A DNA stretch of 64,000 nt from Lytechinus pictus (Eukaryota; Echinodermata; Echinoidea; Temnopleuroida; Toxopneustidae). Shown piece after piece: positions 34,890 through 45,775 of the stretch; position 1 is the first letter of the stretch, and every line of letters begins with the position of its first letter. The position numbers and the translations under genes are program-made. Where the stretch lies: positions 76,864,420 through 76,928,419 of the forward strand of contig NC_087247.1 of assembly GCF_037042905.1 (NCBI RefSeq). Direction: 5' to 3'. The notes beneath the pieces are model-generated. The model saw nothing but the letters and a program-made list of their open reading frames with translations. It did not search any database and had not been told where the DNA came from.

Positions 34890-35215
34890 AGTATAGCCCC
34901 AGTAACAAATAGCCCCCGGACCATCCTGAATCTGATCCGGGGTGGTCCAGGGAGAGATCCGTGTTGGCGCCTTGGGCATCCTTGGAGGTCCATGGTGGCC
35001 CGTGTTGGTCCTTGAACGTTCGGGAGGCCAACATGGCAGTTTTTCCAGCGTCATCCGTAGACTGCCGGGTAGACAAGCAATCCGGGACGGTATGTGTAGA
35101 TGACGTGTTAGTCCGTGTAGCTGACTTGTTGGTTTGTGTTGCTGACATGTAGGTTCGTGTAGTTGCCGTGTAGCTGCCTGGAGTATCCTTAGCAGTCCGT
35201 GTTCTTTTTCTCCAT
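34890..35215 (+). repeat. GTCCGTGT-rich degenerate repeat
   Basis: Related to the array at 36256-36490: tandem GTGTAGCTGAC-TGTTGGTT units at 35090-35160 and GGTCCATGGTGGCCCGTG-type blocks to the left. Open frames on both strands are repeat by-products. Confidence 0.65.
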
Positions 35216-35218
35216 CAA

Positions 35219-35382
35219 TGTTATACAACGCTGTTTACTTTATGAACTTTTCAGTAGTTGTTAAACAGTTGACATAAACATATGCTTAATTTATTTAAGA
35301 TTAAATATTCAAAATTGAATTTGTTGTTTAAGATTTAAGTACTTAACAACTACTGTAAAAACAGTAAACTGTGTTGTATAAA
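35219..35382. repeat. Imperfect hairpin
   Basis: Left arm TTATACAACGCTGTTTACTT through AGTAGTTGTTAA; right arm TTAACAACTACTGT through AGTTTACTG or a variant to TTGTATAA. Confidence 0.65.
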
Positions 35383-35504
35383 AAAAATAAAACAGCGTTT
35401 TTACTGGTTAAGGACGTTTGGAGTTTTGATATTTCTTTTAATTCACTCAGAAAAACAATTACGATGTTGCTACAAGGATGAGAAAAAGAATGAAATAAAT
35501 AAAA

Positions 35505-36216
35505 CAAGTGGAACGCCTCTGGCAGTCTCGCCTGCATTACGCAATTCAATATAGCAGCAGTGCTTCCTTTGAAAAACAGCTAATGAATAATTATGCACAG
35601 AAAAAAACTTTAATAAGATAATAAAGTATTATGTCCATTGACCCAAAATGACATTTGACCATGATCATGTGACCTACGGATTGTGCAAAACTATCATTCA
35701 TACTTGATTACCCTTACATGTATGTCGATGTTTCGTGAGCAAGTACCATAAACTTCCTAAGTTATGATGACAATTCCTCAAATACCCCAAATATGGCCAA
35801 AGGTCGTTGACCCTAAGTGACCTTTGACCTTGGTCATGTGACCTGAAACTTGCACGTGATATTCAGGGATACATGGTTGCTCTTATGTCCAAGTTTCATG
35901 AACTAGATCCATAAACTTTTTAAGTTATGATGACAATTCCTCAAATGACCCCAACATGGCCAGTTTGTTGACCCTAAGTGACCTTTGACCTTGATCATGT
36001 GACGTGAAACTCAGGCAGGATATTCAGTAATACAGGTCCATATACTTTTGAAGTTATGACATTTCAAAAACTTAACCTTGGTTAAGATTTCGATATTAAT
36101 TCCCCCAACATGGTCTAAGTTCATTGACCCTAAATGACCTTTGACCTTGGTCATGTGACCTGAAACTCTGGCAGGATATTTAGAAGTCTCGCTCTGCTAT
36201 GCAGGTGAGACAAAAA
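35505..36216 (+). repeat. Repeat family R, copy 4
   Basis: The start block GCAGTCTCGCCTGCATTACG lies near 35522-35541. Four units of about 170 bp with TGACCTTTGACCTTGGTCAT follow, and the end is GCTATGCAGGTGAGACAAAAA. The GCC-rich patch is absent because of an internal deletion before the end. Confidence 0.8.
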
Positions 36217-36255
36217 TCAGCTCATGAGCAGATTTTCATTTGCCGTGCTGGCCAA

Positions 36256-36490
36256 TATAGCTGACGTGTTGGTCCGTGTTGCTGACGTGTTGGTTCGTGT
36301 AGCTGACGTGTTGGTCCATGTAGCTGACGTGTTGGTCCGTGTAGCTGACGTGTTGGTCCGTGTTGCTGACGTGTTGGTCCGTGTAGCTGACGTGTTGGTC
36401 CGTGTTGCTGACGTGTTGGTCCGTGTAGCTGACGTGTTTGTCCGTGTTGCTGACGTTGTAGGTCTGTGTTGCTGACGTGTTGGTCGGTGT
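36256..36490 (+). repeat. 21-bp minisatellite, about 11 units
   Basis: Unit GCTGACGTGTTGGTCCGTGT plus A or T; alternate units end GTGTA or GTGTT, which hints at a 42-bp higher period. Because 21 is divisible by 3, all frames stay open: the minus strand reads SATRTNT repeats and the plus strand VLVRVAD repeats. Intronic, so these are not treated as genes. Confidence 0.9.
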
Positions 36491-36834
36491 TGACGACCAG
36501 ATGATCCGTGTAGACGACGTGCTCTGTCGGCATGGTCCATGTAGATCCTTGTGAAGATGCCGTGACTGCTGTCATCAACCCTTGTCAACGCTTAATCCGG
36601 GGCAAAACGATCCCGGACCTCCCAAAATCATGCCGGCATTACCATGTTGATCCGTGTCTATATGTGACTAGGGCTTTAAAAACTAGAAATTTGACGTGTC
36701 CAAAGGATACAGATGCCCCCGCTTAACGTGATCAGATATTCATTCAATATGATTAACTTAATATTGTGCAGAAACCAATATGCAAATATATAATGAACAA
36801 ATTAAGACCTTTGAACCAACTTGCATATTTAATG

Positions 36835-37168
36835 AGTTGTGACCTTTGACCTGCGGACTCCGACTTCGAACTTAGCCTGTATTTTGGTGTCATCTACCTA
36901 CATACCAAAATTGTAAAAAATCTGTTGAATGTTTCATAAGTTATCATCATGCGGAAACCAACTCGCATATTTAATGAGCTGTGACCTTTGACCTGCGGAC
37001 TCCGAATTTGAACTTAGCCTTTATTTTGGTGTCATCTACCTACACGCCACAAATTTTTAAAATCCGTAATATATTTCGAGTTATTGCGCGGAAACCAAAT
37101 GGGGGGATGGACGGACGGACAGGGAAACGCTTAATGCCCTCTCCGACTTCGTCTGCGGGGGCATAAAA
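36835..37168 (+). repeat. Repeat family S, copy 2
   Basis: Two units with GAGTTGTGACCTTTGACCTG or variant, GTGTCATCTACCTACA, then GGACGGACGGACAGG and a GCGGGGGCAT end, as at 21560-22045. Confidence 0.8.
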
Positions 37169-37206
37169 AAGGTAGGATTCATGAAGATTGGGACCTTGGT
37201 TCGTAC

Positions 37207-37439
37207 CTGCCTAAGTGCTACAGAAGTAGAAGTTTCTAGATCACCATCTATCTTCTCTAGGCTTTCTAGACATCTCTGTAGAGTGCCAAGAAAACTCTCT
37301 CTCAGTAGCTCTACCGATCCTATAAGTTTCTCTACCACACACGCATTGAGACGGGCCAAGACCAGGTCCTGGATCTGTTCTGTACATCTCTTAATGTCCT
37401 TCTGACTCTGGATCTTACCCTCATGGCTAACCTCAAGAT
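37207..37439 (-). CDS. DSTYK: DSTYK, internal exon (pre-kinase helical region)
   Basis: Minus strand: acceptor TGTCACAG| at 37440, 233-base exon starting in phase 1, donor CAG|GTACGA at 37206. The peptide reads EVSHEGKIQSQKDIKRC, then IQDLVLARLNACVVEKLIGS and LRESFLGTLQRCLESLEK and ends ALRQ, which joins in phase to ILNAAYQ in the exon at 34498-34581. The order and spacing match the DSTYK region just before its kinase domain (family knowledge: IQELIxSRLN, LRESFxGTLxRCLxSLEK). The gene lies on the minus strand; upstream exons should be at higher coordinates, but none was identified between 37440 and 46 kb. Confidence 0.85.
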
Positions 37440-38529
37440 CTGTGACATATTACACATAAAAAAGAACAAACATTCATTTGTTAGTAATTAAAGACTATGA
37501 GGTGCTGCATCAAAATTTGCATGATGGTATGACAAAGAGTAATCTTAACTGTTGCATAGCCAAATTTCGGTAAACCTAATGTACATATTTCATTCTATTT
37601 TAATCATGCTTATTTCAACATTATGGCCCCCTCCACATACCCTACAACAGGGAAGGCCAAAAGCAAATGTTTGCTAAAATTCTTCCATCTATGATCTGCA
37701 AACCGAATTAAGTCTTTTAAAGGTCAAGTCCACTCCAAAAAAATCAAACAAGCATAATGCTGAAAATTTCATCAAATCGGATAGAAAATAAGTAAGTTAT
37801 GACATGTTATAGCTTTGTTTATTTTTCACAAAACAGTTTTATTCACAACTCAGTGATATTCAAATGAGAGTCGATGATGTTCCTCACTCACTATTTTTTT
37901 TTTTTTTGGGGGGGGGGGGGGGCTTGTCAAATTTCAGACCGAAATGGCCTTTATTTTTTTCTGCAGTGAACTTTTTTTGTGTCAAAATAAATTTACATCA
38001 GCACCCCCTATAAAAAGCGTTCCCAGCTTTTTAGGGATGCGTTTATACGTCACTTTTTTATCCTAGAACAATGATTTGCAACATATTTAGAAGCACGTTT
38101 CTGCAGAATCATGGTTGCATCTATAAAGCTAGAAGTAAACATGTTTCAAATCACAAACATGAAACACGGAAAATGGGGCATTTGGAAAGAAGAAATCTTC
38201 TGCATGATCACATTCGAAAAAGGTGAAATATATGTAACAGTGATTTGAATCATGATTCTATGACGTCAATTTTTCGGCCTACTTCCATATTAACGTACTG
38301 TCTACATTGAAAATTCAATTCAATTCAGTTCAATTCAATTCTCTGAAGTCTCTGAACTATGATTTGCACTGGCCAGGCAGGTAGTTTCCTGGTACAAACC
38401 CTGATTGAAACTTTGATCAACAAGTGGGTATCCACAAAAAGACTAGCACATATAAAACTTGCTCTTTCAATTCAGGGTGAGAGGGCATTCAGTACACAAG
38501 GCATTATAACTATAAGCTGCACATTCATC
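37440..38529. other. Presumed DSTYK intron with partial TTAA-type repeat
   Basis: 37719-37925 resembles the left half of the element at 53489-54100 (AAAGGTCAAGTCCAC, ATGCTGAAAATTTCATCAAA, GAGAGTCGATGATGT) and ends in a T run and G run at 37890-37921. I see no exon in the rest. Confidence 0.5.
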
Positions 38530-38718
38530 CCTTATACTCGAGTTACGGGTTGGCACCGCTGACTACTGGCTAGGCTGGAATGGGGGGAGGCACTTCCATT
38601 GATGAGTGGATACCAGGCGTGACCAAAGAAAGGGTGTCAATAACACTAAAATACTGAAAAAAGGGATATATATTTCGCTAGAGAAGCTATGTGTTTATGG
38701 TCAAATTTGTGAGGGTAT
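38530..38718. repeat. Partial copy of foldback family F
   Basis: GGGAGGCACTTCCATTGATG, AGTGGATACCA and GTGACCAAA, then AAAGGGTGTCAATAACACTAA and GAGGGTATAA, match in reverse the right half of the element at 40573-41145. Confidence 0.6.
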
Positions 38719-38720
38719 AA

Positions 38721-39723
38721 AAAAACAAGTGGAATGCCTCTGGCCGTCTCACCTGCATCACGCGATTCAATATAGCAGCAGTGCTGATTTTGAAAACTAC
38801 TATAACTCGCACAAGATGTTCAGTGATACTTGGTTACTCTTATTTCCACGTTTTATGAACTAGACCAATACACTTATAGAGATATGATGGCAATTCAACA
38901 AATACCCCCCACGTGGCCAAAGTTCTTTGACCTTACATGACCTTTGACCTTGATCATGTGACCTGAAACTCGCACAGGATGTTCAGTGATACTTGATTAC
39001 TATTATGTCCAAGTTTTATGAACTAGACCAACACACTTTCAAATTTATGGCTGTAATTCAACAAATACCCCAATTTGGCCAAAGTTCATTGACCCTAAAT
39101 GACCTTTGACCTTGATCATGTGACCTGAAACTTGCACAGGATGTTCAGTAATACTTGATTACTATTATGTCCAAGTTTCATGAAGCAGATCCATAAACGT
39201 TCAAAGTTATGATGGTAATTCAACAGATACCCCCATTTCGGCCAAAGTTCATTGACCCTAAATGACCTTTGACCTTGGTCATGTGACGTGAAACTCATGC
39301 AGGATGTTCAGTGATACTTGATTAACCTTATGTATAAGTTTCATGAACTAGGTCCATATATTTTCTAAGTTATGATGACATTTCAAAAACTTAACCTTAG
39401 GTTAAGATTTTGATGTTGATTCCCCCAACATGGTCTAAGTTCATTGACCCTAAATGACCTTTGACCTTGGTCATGTGACATGAAACTCAGGCAGGATGTT
39501 CAGTAATACTTGATTAACCTTATGGCCAAGTTTCATGAACTAGGTCCATATACTTTCTAAGTTATGCTGTCATTTCAAAAACTTAACCTCAGGTTAAGAT
39601 TTGGTGTTGACGCCGCCGCCGCCGTCGCCGCCGCCGCCGCCGTCGCCGCCGCCGCCGCCGTCGCCGCCGCCGTCGGAAAAGCGGCGCCTATAGTCTCACT
39701 CTGCTATGCAGGTGAGACAAAAA
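38721..39723 (+). repeat. Repeat family R, copy 5 (complete, expanded GCC tract)
   Basis: Starts ACAAGTGGAATGCCTCTGGC and GTCTCACCTGCATCACGC. Five units carry TGACCTTTGACCTTGGTCAT, then comes the tract at 39608-39675, and the end is GCTATGCAGGTGAGACAAAAA. Confidence 0.85.
39608..39675 (+). repeat. GCC/GTC trinucleotide tract
   Basis: About 22 triplets, mostly GCC with GTC every few units. The corresponding tract is only a few triplets in copies 1 and 3, so its length differs between repeat copies. Confidence 0.9.
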
Positions 39724-39767
39724 CTAAAATGCTTTATAAAAAATGTTTTTCCCCAACACAACTGGTT

Positions 39768-40065
39768 AAGAGTCCGATTTGAGCGAGGTGTGGGAGGTGG
39801 GGTGGTACTAAACTAATGTAAGTAAAGGTAAAGCCGACGTCCGTGACATATATTGCTGTTCTTGTTTAAGGGGTCAATTCAGGGAATACTTGTCAAGAGT
39901 ACCGTTTTGTTTCCAATACTTGTTAAGGGTAGGTTTTCACATGCCAAATACTTGTTAAGCCTTAAGGGGTGCATTTTCAGAATATGGAAAATACTTGTTT
40001 AGGGTGCTTTACGAAACCCCATGGTCTGGCCTGGTATCCACTTGTCAATGGAAGTAAGGGAGAAA
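39768..40065. repeat. Arm of foldback family F
   Basis: Reverse complement, with divergence, of about 40580-40885: GGTGTGGGAGGTGGGGT, AATACTTGTTAAGGGT, TTCAGGGAATACTTG and CCTGGTATCCACTTGTCAAT. Confidence 0.7.
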
Positions 40066-40489
40066 TGGCATTGGAGAGAGGGTCGAATATACCCTGATAC
40101 TGTAGGTTAAAGTTTATTTTGACTCGTGATACTTGTTTGTGATTCTAGCTTATGAAGTGGCATAAACACAGTCTTGGTCTAATTGGCGATTGGTCTACAA
40201 TACACTTGTCTATAGATATTACCCACTTTTTATAGACCAATAGTCTATTGACCAGTGAACTGGTTTTATTTTCACCTCATCTACTTCTAATTAAAGTTAA
40301 TCTACCCACGTACTGTAAAATGTAGACAAGTACATGTAGTGGCGTTAGACCAAGTGGACATTTATGGGTATAGCCTACCTTGGCTTTAAAACAAGGCCCT
40401 GGGTCTGTTAAGAAATTCATATCAAATGCCTACCGACTGGAAAAAACTTTGCGAAAGGCCGGGTGAATGCGAGGATTGCGAGCCAAGTC
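40066..40489. other. Unassigned sequence
   Basis: Short repeated GTCTA/AGAC motifs (AATTGGCGATTGGTCTA and so on). No gene recognised. Confidence 0.4.
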
Positions 40490-41345
40490 ACAGGGCCTTT
40501 AGAAACCTGGGGCATGTCTTACAAAGAGTTGTGATTGATCTGATCAATCGCAACTATGGACAGCCAGCAACACCCGGGGGGGGGGGGCACTTCCATTCAC
40601 AAGTGGATACCATGTGCGACCACGGGGTCTCGAAAAGCACCCTAAACACGTACTTTCCATAATACCGAAAATGCACCCCTTAACAAGTATTGGCGTGTAA
40701 AACCCTACCCTTAACAAGTATTGGAAACAAAACGATACTCTTGGCAAGTATTCCCTGAATTGAACCCCTAAACAAGTACAGCGATATTTCAATTTTTATA
40801 TAGACGTCGGTCGTTGGTTTTTCCTTTACCTAAGTTGGGTTTTGTACAGCCCCACCTCCCACACCTTGCGCGAATCGTACTCGAAACACGTAGTGTTGAC
40901 TCTTAAATTGGGGCAAATAGTACATCCTTTAAAACATTTTAGTCTTAATTTATTATACCCTCGCAAATTCGACCCTACACACGTAGCTTTCCTCGCGAAA
41001 ATAGATACCTTTTTTTCATTATTTTAGTGTTTTTGACACCCTTATTACGTTACGTATGTAACGTGCCCTATCCTGAAAAAGACCTCCTTTTTACGTGTTT
41101 TTTTGGTCGCGCATGGTATCCACTCGTCAATGTAAGTGGCCCCCGCGGGCAGCACATCAACATCTATTATGCATGTTTGTTCAAAATATTTTCTAACTAT
41201 GATTTATATTTATGCATTCAATGTTCTCTTGAAAATTCACTGTGCTCTTTGTTTACCAAGGACATTGTGGAAATTTCCGGTAGAAAAAAATTATGACACT
41301 GATTGATTGGATCAATCATAACTCTTTGTAACCTGAGACGGCCCA
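40490..41345. mobile_element. Short inverted-repeat element split by a foldback element
   Basis: The outer parts, about 40490-40572 and 41146-41345, together align with the whole element at 16868-17132 (reverse). Shared blocks are CTTACAAAGAGTT, GATCAATCGCAACTATGGA, CTTTGTTTAC, AAGGACATT and TTATGACACTGAT. The break falls within AGCCAGCAC, where the foldback element is inserted. Confidence 0.7.
40573..41145. mobile_element. Foldback element family F, inserted copy
   Basis: The left end has a G run then GCACTTCCATTCACAAGTGG and ATACCATGTGCGACC. The right end has GGTCGCGCATGGTATCCACT and CGTCAATGTAAGTGGCCCCC, its inverted partner. No coding capacity. Confidence 0.7.
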
Positions 41346-42361
41346 GATTAGGATTTCTTATGTTAACCATTGTTTCTGACTGACGATTGCTACCTCTCAG
41401 GTAGTAGCCAATCAGCAATTGTATTGTTCGCATTCAATAAACCCTGTGAGAAACCATACCACAGTTCCCATGGCGTCATAAACATTGATGGTGCGGATTG
41501 GCGCATCGGCATGCTCATGAATAATTTATACATTTACATCTCCAGGTTCCAGAAGGCCTCGCGACTTAAGTCGCTCAATCTTCGCTCACTTGGGTCCCGT
41601 CGATTCACTTTTCTTCAGCCACTAGTCTTGTCTCGGTGCTACTTGACGAGGAATATAGCCAAGTTGTTCGGCATTGTCAAAAGGCTAAGCCTAACTGGAG
41701 ATTAGATATAACATCTAGTCGATGAACTAGTTATAGACAAATAAGGAGACCAAACAGAAAATAGTCGAAGCGGGCATACATGTAGACCAATCGGCAACTT
41801 GAATGAGAGTAGGTTCAAAGCATGGAGCTATAAAACACAGAAGAAGATCCTTCTTCCAATTCCTCTGTTAATCCTTTGTTATTGCTTCCTTCTGGGGAAG
41901 AACGATATCTAACATCAACCGGCGAGCCGCCAGGTGAAAGTAAGAGCTTGCTTACGTAACGTGATAAGCCCACTCGTAAAATCTGAGGTCATTTATTTCT
42001 TGAAGGTCCCTGCGAGGCACCGCTGTAAACGACGATCTTCCATGTAACTCTCCTTCGAGCTCTGTTTTTTTTTCAAAATCGAAACACGACTTGCTGTTCT
42101 TCCAACATCCATATCACTTCGTACGGATTCCTGCTGTACGTCTTTGATGTATGGTTAAACTTCTGAGATGATCCCCTTTGCATACGTTACAATCTGATTC
42201 AACCCAGCCACCCTACGTACAGAGAAAGTTGGATATTAGTAATTTCTTGCTTTATTTAAACCTCTTTCTGTACGCTCCTGTCTTAGAAATTACAATAAGG
42301 GGAAAAAGCATACTTTAAACTTGATTTTGATGCTGAGATTATTTGTTTGGTCGTGTTCGCC
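41346..42361. other. Unassigned, moderately GC-rich sequence
   Basis: A plus-strand frame of 111 codons (41370-41705) shows no domain. I see no convincing splice pair. Confidence 0.4.
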
Positions 42362-43111
42362 TTAACCCTATAGCACCTACAGATTCCTATGCATAATGGC
42401 AATTACTCACTGGAGGAAACAATAAAACTGGTAATAAGTAGGCATTGTTTCAAACAAATTGAAATAGTTTTTTATAAATTTACTTTTGTTCATTACAAGT
42501 TATATTTATTTTGTAGCATAGGACCTGTTAAATAGAATGGTACATGGCAAAGTTCAATCAGATGTACGAATATTGACCTTTGACAATCGTTTGCAGAGCG
42601 AGAAGAAAAAAACCAAAAGTTCGAGTTTCAGCCGCCCCAGTCCCACGCCTTCTAAAAAATGTAAAGTATCACTGACAGAATACTAAAGTTTTCGCCAAAT
42701 CTTGGATCAAATATGTCAAAAATTAATTCCAACTCACATCTAGATGTCACTCTGTGTGATATCCAACGTTTTGATGAACATATAGCAACGCCCAAGCTTC
42801 TTCGGCGAAGTAAGTGGTTTTCCGAGACATGGACGCAGCCATCTTTGCTGAGATCGACTGCGCAACAGTCTGGAACTTGCTACACACCGATGCATGTCAA
42901 TAGGTTTTTCTCTATTATACTCAATAGGAGCATACACTTTTCTATGCAGATCTATATAGCAGCCAACCTATACGGTATGCACACGCAATATTACCATGGT
43001 AAATCATAGACAAGAGATACTATAGCGCAAAGAAAACGTACGGGCGGTTAAGGGCGGTTCAGTGTATAATAGGAAGGGCGGTCTCGGGCGGTTCAGGTGC
43101 TATAGGGTTAA
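42362..43111. mobile_element. TTAA-flanked short element (piggyBac-like MITE)
   Basis: TTAACCCTATAGCACCT at 42362-42378 and its exact reverse complement at 43095-43111. The interior has no transposase. The last part carries repeated GGGCGGTT motifs (43045-43094). Confidence 0.85.
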
Positions 43112-43699
43112 AAATATAAAGACGAATCTACGGGGCATTTCTACAGCGATTATTGCATCGTCGAGTATATTCCGGTGCCCCACGTACTCCTAATTGTATA
43201 AGTTGAAGGTAAGTGTTCTGCCATAGCTCCGAGCGCATGCGCTCAGCTCATTCACACAGTACAGGCCTCAGCTCTGGACCGTTTCGGAAAAATATTAGAA
43301 TTGACGCATTTGAAGAGAGAGATCTAGACCTAACTTTTATGATATTTCGTTGATTATGATCTGTAAAATTTATTCACATTAATATTACCCATTGGGTCCG
43401 AATATCAGCGTTTTAAATTGCATTCGATCAACTTTCCTATCTGATTTAGGGCTGATTTGCGAGCGGCCTGCGCCTGTAAGTGTGAAAGTGCCATGATGGA
43501 CCATAATGCTGTGAGGGGATTAGCGGTGCCGCGCATGGGGCAAAGCGTTCGTTCGAGAGACAGACCTCCTTCTTTGTTTTGGGCAGTTCCACGGTTACGG
43601 AGTGACATTCAGAAACATTTTTTTGCATTCCAACCAGGCCCCCGAAGTTACCGCCATTTTGTTTAATCCATTAGAAGCTAAAATAAGCCCTCATTAATA
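43112..43699. other. Unassigned; possible promoter-like patch
   Basis: Contains AAG|GTAAGT at 43204-43212 and a CCGCCATTTTG motif near 43650, neither with enough context to call a gene. Confidence 0.35.
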
Positions 43700-44291
43700 T
43701 TAAAGGAGAATGAAACTCTTGGAGCAAGTTAGCTTTTGTGAAAGCAGAAAAATCAAAGAATAAGATCAACAAAACTTTGAGTAAAATAGGACTAGCAATA
43801 AAAGAGTTATGAGCATTTGAATGTCGAGATCACTAATGCTATGGAGATCCTCCCATAGGCAATGCGACCAAGATCTGTGATGTCACACACGTACAACTCT
43901 CCCATTTGGACACCGAAAATATACCCCAAAACATCTCTTTTTGCTCATTCTAATCATATGACAAACGATTCATCAATGATATAATGTTGTGAAACCTCTG
44001 TACTTGTCATCTCATAAAGAGAACACCTCACCTTGTGATAGAGACTCTATCAAGTGAGAATATAAGTGAAATAAGTACTAAAGTAATGAGGGAGTTGTAC
44101 GTGTGTGATATCACAGATCTTGGTCGCATTGCCGTTGGGAGGATCTACATGGCACTAGTGATCTCAATATTCGAATGCTCATAACTTTCTTATTATTCAT
44201 TCAATCTTCCTCAAACTTTCAACAATATGTTTCTTTGATTTTTCTCTTTGATATGGATTCAGCTGGTTTCAAGGGTTTCATTCTCCTTTAA
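43700..44291. mobile_element. TTAA-flanked short element
   Basis: TTAAAGGAGAATGAAACTCT at the left and GGGTTTCATTCTCCTTTAA at the right. An inner inverted pair around GATCTGTGATGTCACACACG and its complement TGTGTGATATCACAGATC completes long imperfect arms of about 250 bp. Confidence 0.8.
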
Positions 44292-45743
44292 TTTCGTACG
44301 ATGCTCCCTCGTCAACTGGTTTTGTACGTGTATTAGACAATACGCACATCAGCGCAATGACAAAGGTCAACTTGGCAAATTCATTAATGTATTTATTTTG
44401 TTACGCGCTCGTGACGCGAAGGATTCAGTGAATCAGCAAGTGCAAATCTGAGACAATATGTTGCGCTCTATAAAGTATCGATATCACAAGCGATATCTCT
44501 TAAAAACAAAGCATTTGTTTGTATCGCGTCTTATAGGCCTATGCTAATTCTAAAAGGGAAGATGAAAAGAGTAGATCAAGTCGTGATTAGGTAAAGAGGT
44601 CTCCAGTGCTTTTGCCATCCCCAAATTGTCACATGTTAAGATATACAGCAATCTTAGTTTTTAACAAATGTAAAGAATCTCGGCCGCGGAAAGATCAAAG
44701 GGGGCTGTTGTACTGACCCAAATGTTTTGTTTTCTTTTTTTGGGGGGCGGGGGTGGGGGCAAAACATGGTTATTACAATTTGATGGTAATTTTCACTGGT
44801 TGAGTATGGTTACTGAAAAAAATAACTGTCACCACTATTAAAGAGTACATTTCTTGTTACAAATTTCGAGAAGCAAAAAAAAAAAAAAAAAAAAATCTCC
44901 TTCATGGATCCCCGTGCCTGCTTTCTTCATCTGGCGTCCGTTTCATATAGACCGCGGGCCGAGGTGCTTCTTTCTTCCGTTTCGTGCCTCAAATTTTGTA
45001 TCTACCTACAACTTTGTCGACATGTGTAAAAAATAATTCTAAAATCATATGTCGAACTCGTCAGAGACAAAACTTGCACGTTTTCTGAAAAATTGAAAAA
45101 TATCATACAAAAACTGCCGAGATTTTCTCATTTCCTCAGTGAAAATAACCAATCACAATACAGCACTCATAGCGTGATTTGCGGACTGACTAGCTTACAA
45201 CCAATCACACTCTTTGTTTCATACGCACGAACCTCCGGCCCGGCGCACGGTCGCAGATAGCATCGTCTGACACTGATTCCAGTGGCAGTGCTCCGGAGGA
45301 TTTCGAGTCCATGGAATCAGTTTTTTGTTCCATTCATGTAATAACCACTAGGAGTAAATTTGTATAATTTAGAGGGAAAAAAATCATCGGAAATGTAGAG
45401 AGTGTGCGGCCAAGTGGATCAGCGTGGAAGCGAGTAAAGAGAGCAAAGTCGCCAAGATGTTTCTTGACAACTTACACAGAAGTGAAGGCATGGGACAAGG
45501 TATTCGTGTCCTTGCTGCACTGGCGATTGCGTGGAGCACTGGAGCTGGAGGAAAGTTGTGAAGATGAAGCTGCATGCAGATTGAGAAATGCCAGGTAAAT
45601 TCCATGAACTCTGATAATACAACTAATTTCTTTATCAAAAGGAATGTGCATATTGGCTATTGTCCTAAGTAACGGTTAACCTTCCAAGACATGACAGAGA
45701 TCCCGACTCGCGCGCTGGCTAGACCAAGCCCACTCACACAACA
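44292..45743. other. Unassigned sequence with an A run
   Basis: An A run of about 22 lies at 44874-44896. A plus-strand open stretch at 45404-45595 ends at CCAG|GTAAAT, a possible but weak exon. A short inverted pair, TGATTCCAGTGG and CCATGGAATCA, lies near 45275-45320. Confidence 0.35.
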
Positions 45744-45775
45744 TGCGAGGTTAGTATTAGTATACTAACCTCGCA
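45744..45775. repeat. Perfect 14-bp-arm hairpin
   Basis: TGCGAGGTTAGTAT, loop TAGT, ATACTAACCTCGCA. CACATGCGT-like flanks extend the symmetry imperfectly. Confidence 0.85.

Larger units (their letters stand above)
34582..37206 (-). other. DSTYK: DSTYK intron filled with repeats
   Basis: A 2.6-kb intron between the two exons. It contains a minisatellite-like repeat (34890-35215), a hairpin (35219-35382), repeat R copy 4, the 21-bp minisatellite and repeat S copy 2. Confidence 0.7.

Noticed and set aside
36256..36490. CRISPR-like regular repeats
   Set aside because: Units abut without spacers and the genome is animal; it is a minisatellite.
36217..36588. Open frames of about 120 codons with SATRTNT or QLHGPTR repeats
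   Set aside because: The 21-bp minisatellite keeps every frame open; it lies in an intron and has no gene context.
43112..43212. Possible exon ending AAG|GTAAGT
   Set aside because: Good donor, but no coding frame or acceptor that I could support.
45404..45598. Possible exon ending CCAG|GTAAAT
   Set aside because: Weak donor, no acceptor or start context and no recognised peptide; kept only as a remark in the gap entry.
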